Part shown: one piece after another, positions 1 to 7,628 of the stretch
Layout: every line of letters begins with the position of its first letter
Position numbering within the stretch: the first letter of the stretch is position 1
NCBI GenBank assembly: GCA_030639555.1
Contig: DAOWCM010000093.1
Location: forward strand, 1-7,871
Reading direction: 5' to 3'
Length of the DNA stretch: 7,871 nucleotides
Source: Candidatus Eiseniibacteriota bacterium
GTDB lineage: Bacteria > Joyebacterota > Joyebacteria > Joyebacterales > Joyebacteraceae
Position numbers and translations under genes: made by a program
Notes under the pieces: model-generated
Seen by the model: only the letters and a program-made list of their open reading frames with translations
What the model was told of the DNA's origin: nothing
Database searches by the model: none

Positions 1-206
1 AGCTCAGGCTCCGCGTCCAGCAGGTACGCCAGCTCCCGGCTCACGGCCGCGCAGTCCCCGAGACTGACGCCCCGTTCGCCGTCGATGTAGAAGCGGAAGA
101 CCCTTCGCCCGTGCTCAACGACCTCGTCCACGTCCACCAGAACGAAGCCCATCCCCTCGACGAGACCCCGGGAGAGTCCGTAGAGCTTCTCGTCCATCCG
201 TTCCAT
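1..206 (-). CDS. rimP: Ribosome maturation factor RimP, N-terminal part (runs off the left edge)
   Basis: RimP is a cytoplasmic protein needed for maturation of the 30S ribosomal subunit. The visible 68 codons encode an N-terminal helix (MERMDEKLYGLSRGLVEGMG), then FVLVDVDEVVEHG and RVFRFYIDGERGVSLGDCA, and AVSRELAYLLDAEPE at the cut edge. This is the classic order of the RimP N-terminal alpha/beta domain: a 'L-V-DV' strand, an 'R-V-YID' strand, a 'GVsl-DCa-vSrel--lLD' helix. About half of a usual 150-residue protein is present. The start at 206 is preceded directly by an in-frame TAG, so no longer N-terminus is possible. A GGGG Shine-Dalgarno core (214-217) lies 7 bases upstream; an in-frame ATG at codon 4 is a less likely alternative start. 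In most bacteria rimP leads the rimP-nusA-infB operon, which would continue to the left. It has its own candidate promoter and is separated from the upstream operon by a terminator. The family assignment is by motif recognition only. Confidence 0.87.
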   Translation of the reverse strand, partial: MERMDEKLYGLSRGLVEGMGFVLVDVDEVVEHGRRVFRFYIDGERGVSLGDCAAVSRELAYLLDAEPE

Positions 207-269
207 CTAGAGTCCCCGCACAGGCCCCTGATACGACAAAAGCGGGCCCCCTGCCCACTTCCCGATGAC

Positions 270-298
270 AAGGTAGCACGCCCCTACATGCGACGCAA
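270..298 (-). promoter_or_regulatory. Candidate sigma70 promoter for rimP
   Basis: Read on the minus strand, a TTGCGT -35-like box (293-298) is followed after exactly 17 bases by a TACCTT -10-like box (270-275) preceded by TGC, an extended -10 feature. Each hexamer matches the consensus at only 3 of 6 positions, so on its own this is weak. Support comes from its position just after the terminator of the preceding operon, and from the near-identical TGCTAC-TT -10 at the sprA promoter. Transcription would start near 263, giving a leader of about 57 bases. Confidence 0.4.
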
Positions 299-301
299 GG
301 G

Positions 302-323
302 AAAACGTGCGGGAATCCGCACG
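302..323 (-). terminator. Intrinsic terminator after the sprA-cyclotransferase operon
   Basis: On the minus strand a perfect 7-bp GC-rich stem (CGTGCGG / CCGCACG) with an ATTC loop occupies 306-323 and is followed directly by TTTT (302-305). It lies 36 bases after the cyclotransferase stop codon. There is no T-tract on the other side, so it should act only on minus-strand transcripts. It directly abuts the candidate rimP promoter. Confidence 0.75.
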
Positions 324-359
324 CCCGTGCGCTCGAGACAGCGATGTGCCAGACGCCAG

Positions 360-1271
360 CTAGTAGACGAGCTCGGCCAGGACCGCCCCGACCTCCCGCA
401 GGCTCTCGGGGCTGCACTTGTCCGGCGTGTCCTCGATGGTGTGCCAGTAGGTGTAGTCGAAGTCGATTATCAGCGCCGCCGGGACGCCTGCCCTGATGAG
501 AGGTACGTGGTCGTCGAACATCGCCGTGCCCGACTCCTCGGTGAAGCTCGTCGCGCCGACGCGCTCGGCCGCCTCCCAGATCCTCCTCACCACCGAAGGA
601 CAGGCGCTCATCGAGTTCGGCTCCACGGGGATGGTCAGGTCGCTGTCCCCGATCATGTCCACCACCACTGCGTAGACGGGCGCGTAGTCGCCCATCCGGC
701 TGGCGAAGTAAGTCGACCCGACGCAGAAGTCGTCGAAACCGCCCCCCTTCCCCCCATCCTCTCCATCGAAGAAAACCAGGTCGACGCCCACGTCAGGCTT
801 GCGATCGGACATCATTGCCGCAAGCCCCAGCAGCACCGCGACGCCGGACGCCCCGTCGTTTGCCCCCAGGATCGGGGTCGCGCGATTGGACTCGTCGGGG
901 TCCCGCTCGGCGATCCACCTCGTGTCCCAGTGGGCCCCGAACAGCACCCTCTCGCGCGCGTCCATCCGGAAGGACGCGATGACATTCGAGAGGACGACCT
1001 CGTTGCCCTCGGTATCGAGCGCAGTGAACCGCTGGACGGACACCTCGTCCGCGTAACCCTGCAGGACACCGACGAGCCATTCTCGCATGGCCTCGTGCGC
1101 GTCGCTCCCCGGAGGCCTCGGTCCGAACTCACACTGCTTCTCGAGAAACGAGAAGGCCAGCTCCCCGCTGTAGGTGGGACTGCCGCAGCCACCCGTCACG
1201 CCCGCGCCGGCAAGAACCGCCAGCAGGGCGATGGCAGCGCCGCGTCGCAGGACGGCATCGCGCAGGGTCAT
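360..1271 (-). CDS. Glutaminyl-peptide cyclotransferase (M28 fold), putative lipoprotein
   Basis: The predicted enzyme converts N-terminal glutamine of exported proteins to pyroglutamate, using one zinc ion in an M28-type alpha/beta fold. Residues 1-28 form a signal peptide (RR, then a hydrophobic GAAIALLAVLAGAGV stretch) ending in TGG-C29, a plausible lipobox, so the protein is probably a periplasm-facing lipoprotein. Motifs follow in order: AHWDTR (H114), GANDGASG (D139, zinc), FFDGED (E171 catalytic acid/base, D172 zinc), VVDMIGD (D205), FDDHVP (D254) and YWHTIEDTPDKCS (W276, H277 zinc). The FDDH and WHT-ED pair matches glutaminyl cyclases (human QC D305, W329, H330) better than ordinary M28 aminopeptidases. 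At 303 residues the length is normal. The ATG overlaps the sprA stop (TAATG), with GGAG at 1283-1286, 11 bases upstream, so translation is probably coupled to sprA. The alternative is an M28 aminopeptidase. The assignment rests on motifs alone. Confidence 0.86.
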   Translation of the reverse strand: MTLRDAVLRRGAAIALLAVLAGAGVTGGCGSPTYSGELAFSFLEKQCEFGPRPPGSDAHEAMREWLVGVLQGYADEVSVQRFTALDTEGNEVVLSNVIASFRMDARERVLFGAHWDTRWIAERDPDESNRATPILGANDGASGVAVLLGLAAMMSDRKPDVGVDLVFFDGEDGGKGGGFDDFCVGSTYFASRMGDYAPVYAVVVDMIGDSDLTIPVEPNSMSACPSVVRRIWEAAERVGATSFTEESGTAMFDDHVPLIRAGVPAALIIDFDYTYWHTIEDTPDKCSPESLREVGAVLAELVY

Positions 1272-4200
1272 TAGAACTTGAACTCCGCTGAAAGGTGTAC
1301 GCCTATCGTCCGGCGCGTCTGGTCGCGCTTCTCGTCCCGTTTCTGAGAGAAGCTGATCTGGAGTCCGCCCGACACGCTCCTCGAGAAGCTGTAGGTCAAG
1401 TCCGTCGTCACAGAGAAGTCGCGGGTGGAGGACGTCGGGTCTACCTGAAGCAGCCCTTGCTCATCCCGCGCCGTCCTCGACACCCTCGATGAGCTGCGGA
1501 GAGTCAGCGACGTGTCCAGGTTGCTCTGAAACTTGAGCTTCTGGCCGAAGAACGGCAGCTTGAGGCCCTGGGGCGCCGAGAACCGGTAGTTGAGACTCAG
1601 GCTCATGGACCCGGTCTGGTCCTCGGTGACCGAGCCGGCTCCAGTGAGGCTGTAGTTCGTCGTCTTCCTCTTGTCCCACGAGAAACTACCCGTCACGCCG
1701 TTCTTGAAGGTGGTGTCCACCGAGACTATCGGATTCATGGCGAGCGCCTTGGAGCGCGCCTTTGGCTCGTCGGCCGGACCCGAGTGGGACCGCTTGTACT
1801 CGATGCCGCTCCTCGCGCGGACGCTCGAGCATACTCTGGAGAGGGCACCCAGCTTCTCAATTCCATTCCACGACAGAGAGCCCTTACTGCTTTCGCTCAT
1901 GGAACCGGTCTCGGTCGTCAGGGTCACCGAATCCGAGAGAGCGTTCTTGTACCAGCGTCCTCCCGTGGTCCTCTTGTAGGAACCCTTGAGACGCACCTGG
2001 CTCGTCAGCTTCAGGCCCGAGTCCAGTGACAGCGTGTGCTCTTCCGTGCGGTCGTCGGCCTCCTCGCCTTTCGACAGCCCCAGACGATAGCTCCAGCCCG
2101 GGAGCTCCTTCCAAGTGATCCGGTCGTAGCGCGAACTCGTCTTGATGGAATAGCGCGCGTCGATCGCATCAGTGTTGCGGATCAGCGTCAGCACCGGCTG
2201 CACAAAATCCCGAAACCGGGGTCCCTCGGGCTCCTCCTCGGTCGCGCCGCCTGCCCCTTCTCCCTCTTCTTCACCACGACTGCCATCCGCCCCGGCGCCC
2301 CCACCACCCGCGCCATCCGCCCCGTCTTCCTCACCGCCCGCTTCATCCGCGCCGGCGCCTTCTCCGGCAGTCTGTTCCTCCCCCGCACCTTCCGCTCCAG
2401 AGTCTCGCTCGCGCGCGTCGGGGGTTCTATCACGGGCGCCTCGGTCACCGCTCTCCCGTCTGCCTCTCGGAGCGCGGCCGCGCGGGGACGACGGCGACCC
2501 GAGCAGTTTCTTGATGTCGAAGCTCGCCCGCACGTCATGACTGCTCTGCGCGCGGACACTCCTGATTCCGGCGGGATCGCCCGGGCGACGCACCTGGGGC
2601 CCGTGGTCATCCGTGAAGGACGAGCTGAAGCTGTACTGCGGCGCGAACCACCTCCCGAACTTCGGGTTGAAACTCAGCGAGTTCGAGTAGCGACGCTCCG
2701 TCTCGGTGCCGGTGTTCAGTCCATATGCGACCCTGTTGATGGGTTCCAGGTCGCGCTTCATGGCCACGCTGTGAGACGTCCTGAGATTGTCCAGTAGCTG
2801 GAAATCGATGTTGGCGTCCGCGTTCAGCTTCTTGTCGTGCCTCTCGGAGCGCTTGGTCTGCACGCCCAGCGACGAAATGTCGTAGTTCCGCGTCTGAATC
2901 AGGTGCGCGTCCACGTTCATCCTGAAGCTGCTTGGCTTCAGGAAGAGCTCGGTTTTCCGGAACAGGTGTATGCCCTGCTTCTTTGGTGAGTACCTGTACG
3001 AGAGCCTGCCCCTGATCGTCCTTGAAGTGTCTGCCTTCGTCGGCGACGCCCTCTCATGCTCGCCCAGTGACGCGCGGAGCGAGATGCCATCGGCCAGAAG
3101 GTGCGTCCAGAAATCCGGTGACTGCCGCTTCCTCGACAGCGACACCGCGATGCTCCTGTCGAGCGTCTCCGTCTTCTCGGACGCGCTCTGCTTCTCGTCG
3201 AGCACGATGTCGGACCCGACCGAGAACTTCGGGCGACTGACCGAGCGTTTCCACGTGAAGCTCACCGGCGTAGATATGCCCAAGGCACTGACGAACCTGT
3301 CCGCGTTCATGGTGCCGGTCAGGTTGTACGTGACGTTGTCCTGCCCCGAGCCGCGCTCCCGCTTGAGAGAACGAAACTCCCCGTCGACGTGACGGAGATC
3401 CAGATCGAGGTTGAGGAAGTCCGCGAACTTCGCCTCGATCGTGGCCCTCTCGGCCCACCCCATGTCCTTGCGGACGTCAGACAGGCGGATGTCGTCCAGC
3501 CATATCTCGCCGGAGATGTCGTGGCCGCCCGCTACATCGTTCCTCACACCCACGCCCAGGCGGCGGATCCTGGAGAGCGAAGGCCACCCGACCCGCTTGA
3601 ACTGCTCTCTTCGGACCGCGTTTGTATCGCCCCACGCCACGGCGGTGTCCATCGTGGCGTACTCACCGAGCTTGAGGTCCGTGAAGGCGGTGAACGGGAC
3701 GGTCAGCAGGTTGTCCCCGCTCCTCCTGTCCTGAGCCCATCCCGGGCCCACCCCCAGGCTGTACTCGTAGTAGTTCAGCGAATCGCGCCCCACACGCATG
3801 AAGAAAATCGTCCCGTCCTCCACGGCGGCGTGCCCGTGCAGGTAGAAGTCGAACGACTGATAGCCCGTGTAGTCCTCTTCGGAGTAGAAGATCTTCCTGG
3901 CAATCGCCGTGTGCCCATCGCGGAGGTTCTCGAAGAGCAGGAAGAGCGACTGCTCGCGCTTCGCGAGATTCGTGTCACTATCGACTCCCGGGTCGAACGG
4001 CGGGTAGTAGTCCACGTCCTCCTTCGTGTTCTTCGTTCCCACGCGGAAGCCCATGTCCCCCATGTCTTCCTCCGGAACAACGACTCCGTCCTCGTCGACT
4101 ATCGGCACGGGTGCCCACTGGCTGCCGACGATGTCCATCGAGCCTATCATGACCTCGGCCGGTCCCAGGGGCAGCCCGTTCACCCAGATGCGAGCCGACT

Positions 4201-7200
4201 TGACGGATCGCCAGGAAGCCATGCCGTTGACGGACTCAGCGTGTCCCAGTGGAATGCGGTACTTCCTCCAGTGATTGCCCGCGACGAGCTCACTGTTGTC
4301 CTGAACCAAGTAGGTCGTGTCCGACAGGTCGACCGACAGCGTCCAGTAGCTGTTGTCCTTGTCGACGTAGCCGTTTCCGTTCAGGTCCTCCGTGTCCAGG
4401 CGCTCGTTCCACTCGGTGCCATTGATGCCCGAGTAGTCGTTGGAGCCATACTCGAAGTTGTAGTCGTCGTCACCGTCGTCGCCGGGAACTCCCTCTCCAT
4501 CGACGCCCTCCACCGTATCGAGGCCCACGTCTTCGTCCGCGTCGAACCCGTTCGGCGGCACGTCGACGTCCTCGGTGTCCAGCTCGCCGTTCGGGGACAT
4601 GAGCGGGTAGAAATCCTCGCTGATGGTGCCGAGATCAATGTAGAAAGTGCCGGTCGACTGCGCGACCGGTCCTCCGTCGTTGATCCACATCTCAAAGAAC
4701 TGATACTCGGAGTAGTCGTTCCCTGTCTTGGACAAGAGCCGCATCAGTCCGGCCCACGAGTTCGGCACCACGGTGTCGCCGAACGCCATCTCCAGCACGG
4801 TGTGGCTGTCATCGGCCTCCTGATCCGGGAGATCGGGGTGCAGATCACCCTCCTGGACCTTCCGGTCAGGATTGTACCAGCCGACCTTCACGCGGTCAGA
4901 AAACTGTATCTCAGGCACGTCCGGAATGCTCGACGGCACCCAGAGCCGCCTCGACACCCCCAGCATGCTCGTGTTCCGCGCCCCCTCCATGTCGTCTACG
5001 CTGACGAACCCCTTGGTGTTCGGGTTCGGTATCGAAACCGCCGCCTCCGCCGATATCCTGAGGCGCGACTCCGCATCTGTGTTTATGAACGGGATCGCAT
5101 CGACGGCTCTGGTCATGAACTCCGGTGCAAAGTCCGCCGAGAGGTTCACGTCGCCCACCACCGTACGCGACGGCTCCTCACCCAGCCGCGGGCGGTCGTC
5201 CGGGGTGCCCTTGCTCTGGTACATCCAGGTCGTTCCCAGCCTGACCCTCTCACTCCAGTTGTACACGCCCCTCGCACCCAGGAGCGTCTTCTCACCGCCG
5301 ATGCCGAACGGCTTGTAGTCGTACTCCACCGTTACCTTGGCGTCCGGTTCCTTGGCCTCCTCGGCCAGGAGCGTCAGCTGGCCCGACGGGTAGTAAATGG
5401 TGTAATCGGTTCCCCTGGTCAGCCTGACGCCGTTCAGGCGCACGACCTCGCTGTCCTCAATGATGTTTATCTGGCCGAGGTAGAAGGTGGTCTTCGCGCG
5501 GTTGTACTTGACAACGATATAGTAGTCCTCGTCGCCGGCGTTGAAGTTGTCCTTCGAGTAAACGGCGCAGTTCTTGTCGCCGTCCTCGAAGCCGTGCGCA
5601 TAGTAGATCGAGTCAGGCTCGCCGCCCGGGGCGTAGTAGAACCCCGTGGTGTCGTAGTCGGGGCAGAACGGTGTGTAGTGCGGGAAGCTAAGGAGTCCGT
5701 TCGCCAGGTCTACCCATGTCGGGTCGATGACGCTCGAGCCCACGCCGATGTCCTGCGTATCGAGCCCGAGCATCTTCGTGTAGGGCACGCCCGACTCGTG
5801 GACCTCCTGATCCTCCCCCGAGGCGGCCGCCCTGCGGATCGTCAGCTGGAATCCCTCTTCCGGGATGTCCTCAGCTCCCAGATCGTATATGTGCTTGAAC
5901 TCGTAGAGCCGCGTCCGCTCCCAACCGGCGGGTGTTGTGCTGTCGTCGTGCTTGATGAGCTTCAGATGGAGTCTATCACCGTCGTAGCCGCCGATCGCGT
6001 CGACATCGCTGCCGCCCGTCACCCGCTCGTAGCTGACCGCCAGCATCCTGCCGGCACGTACGGCGCTGGTCATTACGATCACGCCCGACTGGTAGCCCGA
6101 CTGTTCACCGTAGAAACCGCTTGCCTGCGGGATGAAGTAGTCCTCGTTCTCTATGAGCTCAACGAAGAAACCCTCACGCCTGTGCACAGTGTCCGCCGGA
6201 GCCGCCGCGCCGGGGGGCTCCTCAAGATACGCGGTTCCCTCCTGCGCGCCGTCTCCGGCGTCGTTAGATGAGATCCGGTCATCGAGGTAGACCTTGATCG
6301 CATTCACGCCAATGTCAGAGTACTTCAGCGCCAGATCGTCAATGACGAAGAACTTGCCGCTCTTGTATGAGATATCCGTGATGACCAGCGAATCCGATTC
6401 GGAGCTACCCGTGAAGCTCGCGCCCGAGGACTTGCCTTCCTCCTTGCTCGCGATTGTGACCAGGTCGAACTTGCCGACCTTGGCCGTCATCTTCGCGCCG
6501 AAGAGGCCCTTGTGGTGACCACTGTAGCTGACGAACTCGGTACCCGGCAGCGACAGGTTGACCTCGCCGAGCTCTATCTTCTGGATGATCTCGTCCTCAT
6601 CGCCCTCATAGCGCACCCTGATCTGGTCTGCCTTGACCCCGCCGAACGTATCGCCTCCACTCCGATGGTCAACGTAGACGTGGATCTTGCGGCCGATCGT
6701 CCCTTCCAGGTTAACGGTCAGCTGCTGTTCCATATCCAGCTGCGGGAATCTCGAAGGACGTCCGATCTCCGTCTCGAGCGCCTCCACTACGTAGCTCGTC
6801 TGCCCGCCGAAGGTGATACGCTCGCTTCCTCGCACCTTGAGGTTGGCACCCGGACCAATGGCTCGAACGAACGGGCCAGGCAACGGCATCGGGATGTCAA
6901 TGTCCAGGATCCCGCCCGCCTGACCGCTGTCCCCTTTCCCGAGCCTCTTGACGATGGTTTTCTTCCAGGCCTCCTGCGCGTGCGCCTCGCCCACAAGGCG
7001 CTCGTACTCGCTGAGCGGCGCGGCGTAGCTCACCCACGAGACGTGTTCGCCCAGCTCCGTGACCACGACGATCGTCCCGCCCTCGTGGTCCACGACCACA
7101 CTCCGCGAGAACGGAACGGACGACGGGGCCCCGACCGGCATCGAGGGTCTCCCGATGTCGAGCCCTTTCGGGAGAGACGACACCAGCGACCACGGCCTGA

Positions 7201-7621
7201 AGAACGCGTTCCGCTGTTTCGGGAGGAATGAGACCCCGGGCGCATAGGGGTCACGCACGATCGCGGACCCGAGCGCGGCGGCGGTCAGCGTATCCCCGGC
7301 GGCAGTGAGACTATCGGACGGGACGGACGACACATCCGCCGCGGCGAGACTGTCAGACGGGGCGGACGACATATCCGCGGGGGCGAGACTGTCGGACGGG
7401 ACGGACGACACATCCACGGCGCCGAGGCTGTCAGATGAAGCGGTGGTGCTTCCCGTGGAATCTGCCGGAGAGACCTGTTCTTCAAGATCCTCTGGCGGAC
7501 CACTTGTCTCGCTCTCATCGAGACCGAAGACAAGGCTGGTAGCGAGAAACAGCACAAGGAGCGCGCAGACCATCACGGCTGTCGGAGAAACTGTCGTCCG
7601 GACGGCGCCATCGAAGGACAT
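1271..7621 (-). CDS. sprA: SprA/Sov, outer-membrane translocon of the type IX secretion system
   Basis: In Bacteroidetes, SprA is a giant single-chain beta-barrel (36 strands in Flavobacterium) that exports T9SS cargo across the outer membrane. The 2116 residues here are slightly shorter than the roughly 2400 of Flavobacterium SprA. Residues 1-33 are a signal peptide (hydrophobic core 13-32), followed by a Ser/Asp-rich tandem-repeat linker (63-109). SprA landmarks follow in order: GPGANLKVRGSERITFGG (about 252), ELGEVNLSLPG and GLFGAKMTAKVGKFDL (about 348-386), YEFKHIYDLGAEDI, NGVRLTRGTDYTIYYPSG (about 730), SVDDMEGARN (about 875), DEDVGLD plus an EF-hand-like loop (1009-1090), and GEIWLDDIRLSD leading into KFADFLNLDLDL (about 1375-1410). 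The rest is amphipathic strand-rich barrel, ending in HLSAEFKF with the C-terminal Phe typical of BAM substrates. An Arg-then-Glu-rich insertion fills 1709-1800. The start at 7621 is chosen because GGAG lies 7 bases upstream and begins a good signal peptide; the longer reading frame to 7858 crosses the promoter. No other T9SS gene is in the window. Confidence 0.92.
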   Translation of the reverse strand: MSFDGAVRTTVSPTAVMVCALLVLFLATSLVFGLDESETSGPPEDLEEQVSPADSTGSTTASSDSLGAVDVSSVPSDSLAPADMSSAPSDSLAAADVSSVPSDSLTAAGDTLTAAALGSAIVRDPYAPGVSFLPKQRNAFFRPWSLVSSLPKGLDIGRPSMPVGAPSSVPFSRSVVVDHEGGTIVVVTELGEHVSWVSYAAPLSEYERLVGEAHAQEAWKKTIVKRLGKGDSGQAGGILDIDIPMPLPGPFVRAIGPGANLKVRGSERITFGGQTSYVVEALETEIGRPSRFPQLDMEQQLTVNLEGTIGRKIHVYVDHRSGGDTFGGVKADQIRVRYEGDEDEIIQKIELGEVNLSLPGTEFVSYSGHHKGLFGAKMTAKVGKFDLVTIASKEEGKSSGASFTGSSESDSLVITDISYKSGKFFVIDDLALKYSDIGVNAIKVYLDDRISSNDAGDGAQEGTAYLEEPPGAAAPADTVHRREGFFVELIENEDYFIPQASGFYGEQSGYQSGVIVMTSAVRAGRMLAVSYERVTGGSDVDAIGGYDGDRLHLKLIKHDDSTTPAGWERTRLYEFKHIYDLGAEDIPEEGFQLTIRRAAASGEDQEVHESGVPYTKMLGLDTQDIGVGSSVIDPTWVDLANGLLSFPHYTPFCPDYDTTGFYYAPGGEPDSIYYAHGFEDGDKNCAVYSKDNFNAGDEDYYIVVKYNRAKTTFYLGQINIIEDSEVVRLNGVRLTRGTDYTIYYPSGQLTLLAEEAKEPDAKVTVEYDYKPFGIGGEKTLLGARGVYNWSERVRLGTTWMYQSKGTPDDRPRLGEEPSRTVVGDVNLSADFAPEFMTRAVDAIPFINTDAESRLRISAEAAVSIPNPNTKGFVSVDDMEGARNTSMLGVSRRLWVPSSIPDVPEIQFSDRVKVGWYNPDRKVQEGDLHPDLPDQEADDSHTVLEMAFGDTVVPNSWAGLMRLLSKTGNDYSEYQFFEMWINDGGPVAQSTGTFYIDLGTISEDFYPLMSPNGELDTEDVDVPPNGFDADEDVGLDTVEGVDGEGVPGDDGDDDYNFEYGSNDYSGINGTEWNERLDTEDLNGNGYVDKDNSYWTLSVDLSDTTYLVQDNSELVAGNHWRKYRIPLGHAESVNGMASWRSVKSARIWVNGLPLGPAEVMIGSMDIVGSQWAPVPIVDEDGVVVPEEDMGDMGFRVGTKNTKEDVDYYPPFDPGVDSDTNLAKREQSLFLLFENLRDGHTAIARKIFYSEEDYTGYQSFDFYLHGHAAVEDGTIFFMRVGRDSLNYYEYSLGVGPGWAQDRRSGDNLLTVPFTAFTDLKLGEYATMDTAVAWGDTNAVRREQFKRVGWPSLSRIRRLGVGVRNDVAGGHDISGEIWLDDIRLSDVRKDMGWAERATIEAKFADFLNLDLDLRHVDGEFRSLKRERGSGQDNVTYNLTGTMNADRFVSALGISTPVSFTWKRSVSRPKFSVGSDIVLDEKQSASEKTETLDRSIAVSLSRKRQSPDFWTHLLADGISLRASLGEHERASPTKADTSRTIRGRLSYRYSPKKQGIHLFRKTELFLKPSSFRMNVDAHLIQTRNYDISSLGVQTKRSERHDKKLNADANIDFQLLDNLRTSHSVAMKRDLEPINRVAYGLNTGTETERRYSNSLSFNPKFGRWFAPQYSFSSSFTDDHGPQVRRPGDPAGIRSVRAQSSHDVRASFDIKKLLGSPSSPRGRAPRGRRESGDRGARDRTPDARERDSGAEGAGEEQTAGEGAGADEAGGEEDGADGAGGGGAGADGSRGEEEGEGAGGATEEEPEGPRFRDFVQPVLTLIRNTDAIDARYSIKTSSRYDRITWKELPGWSYRLGLSKGEEADDRTEEHTLSLDSGLKLTSQVRLKGSYKRTTGGRWYKNALSDSVTLTTETGSMSESSKGSLSWNGIEKLGALSRVCSSVRARSGIEYKRSHSGPADEPKARSKALAMNPIVSVDTTFKNGVTGSFSWDKRKTTNYSLTGAGSVTEDQTGSMSLSLNYRFSAPQGLKLPFFGQKLKFQSNLDTSLTLRSSSRVSRTARDEQGLLQVDPTSSTRDFSVTTDLTYSFSRSVSGGLQISFSQKRDEKRDQTRRTIGVHLSAEFKF
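2222..2497 (-). other. Low-complexity, charge-segregated insertion inside the SprA barrel
   Basis: Codons 1709-1800 of sprA encode a segment with no hydrophobic residues of beta-strand type. The first 34 residues (1709-1742) are arginine-rich, with 10 Arg among Gly, Ala, Asp, Pro and Ser. The next 58 (1743-1800) are Gly/Ala/Glu-rich, with about 15 Glu, 4 Asp and a single Arg. It is flanked by strand-like sequence (FDIKKLLG before, FRDFVQPVLTLIRN after), so it is most simply a long disordered loop between two barrel strands. The reading frame stays open through it, so it is not decay. Confidence 0.8.
4352..4597 (-). other. Acidic, calcium-loop-like segment of SprA
   Basis: Codons 1009-1090 of sprA hold two copies of an LDTED motif: GELDTEDVDVPPNGFDADED near 1013 and ERLDTEDLNGNGYVDKDN ending at 1090. 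The second contains D-x-N-x-N-G-x-x-D-x-x-N (1079-1090), the spacing of an EF-hand or dockerin-type calcium loop, though the last position is Asn rather than the canonical Glu. Between them lies a very acidic stretch (GDDGDDD). Acidic DVGLD and TEDxN motifs recur at this point in SprA proteins as I know them, which supports the family assignment. Calcium binding is inferred, not shown. Confidence 0.55.
7295..7435 (-). repeat. 39-base in-frame tandem repeat near the start of sprA
   Basis: Three 39-base units and a partial fourth encode the 13-residue repeats SDSLGAVDVSSVP, SDSLAPADMSSAP and SDSLAAADVSSVP, then SDSLTAAG (codons 63-109). At the DNA level the units begin at about 7308, 7347 and 7386 on the plus strand and are clearly alike, with only scattered substitutions. 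The product is a flexible Ser/Asp/Ala linker between the signal peptide and the first folded part of SprA. The copy number may vary between strains. Confidence 0.88.
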
Positions 7622-7628
7622 TGGAGGA

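Noticed and set aside
238..256. GGGC / GCCC hairpin followed by GCTTTT on the minus strand in the rimP leader
   Set aside because: The stem is only 4 bp and the T-run is short and displaced by two bases. It is too weak to call as a terminator or attenuator.
111..1274. A 387-codon open frame on the plus strand
   Set aside because: It is antisense to the cyclase gene and to the start of rimP, and its translation is Arg/Pro/His-rich with no motif. It also reads through the terminator and the candidate rimP promoter. It is a composition shadow.
2036..2797. Plus-strand open frame of 253 codons over the low-complexity region
   Set aside because: It is produced by the GC-rich repeat opposite the Arg/Glu-rich SprA insertion; the peptide is Ala/Arg/Pro low complexity without domain features.
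3389..6271. A 960-codon open frame on the plus strand
   Set aside because: It lies wholly antisense to sprA. Its predicted protein is Arg/Val/His-rich without recognisable domains, while the opposite strand gives clear SprA motifs. Long antisense frames are expected opposite GC-rich coding sequence.
7565..7567. Cys19 of SprA as a possible lipoprotein cysteine
   Set aside because: It falls inside the hydrophobic core of the signal peptide rather than at its end and lacks a proper lipobox, so ordinary signal-peptidase-I cleavage near residue 33 fits better.
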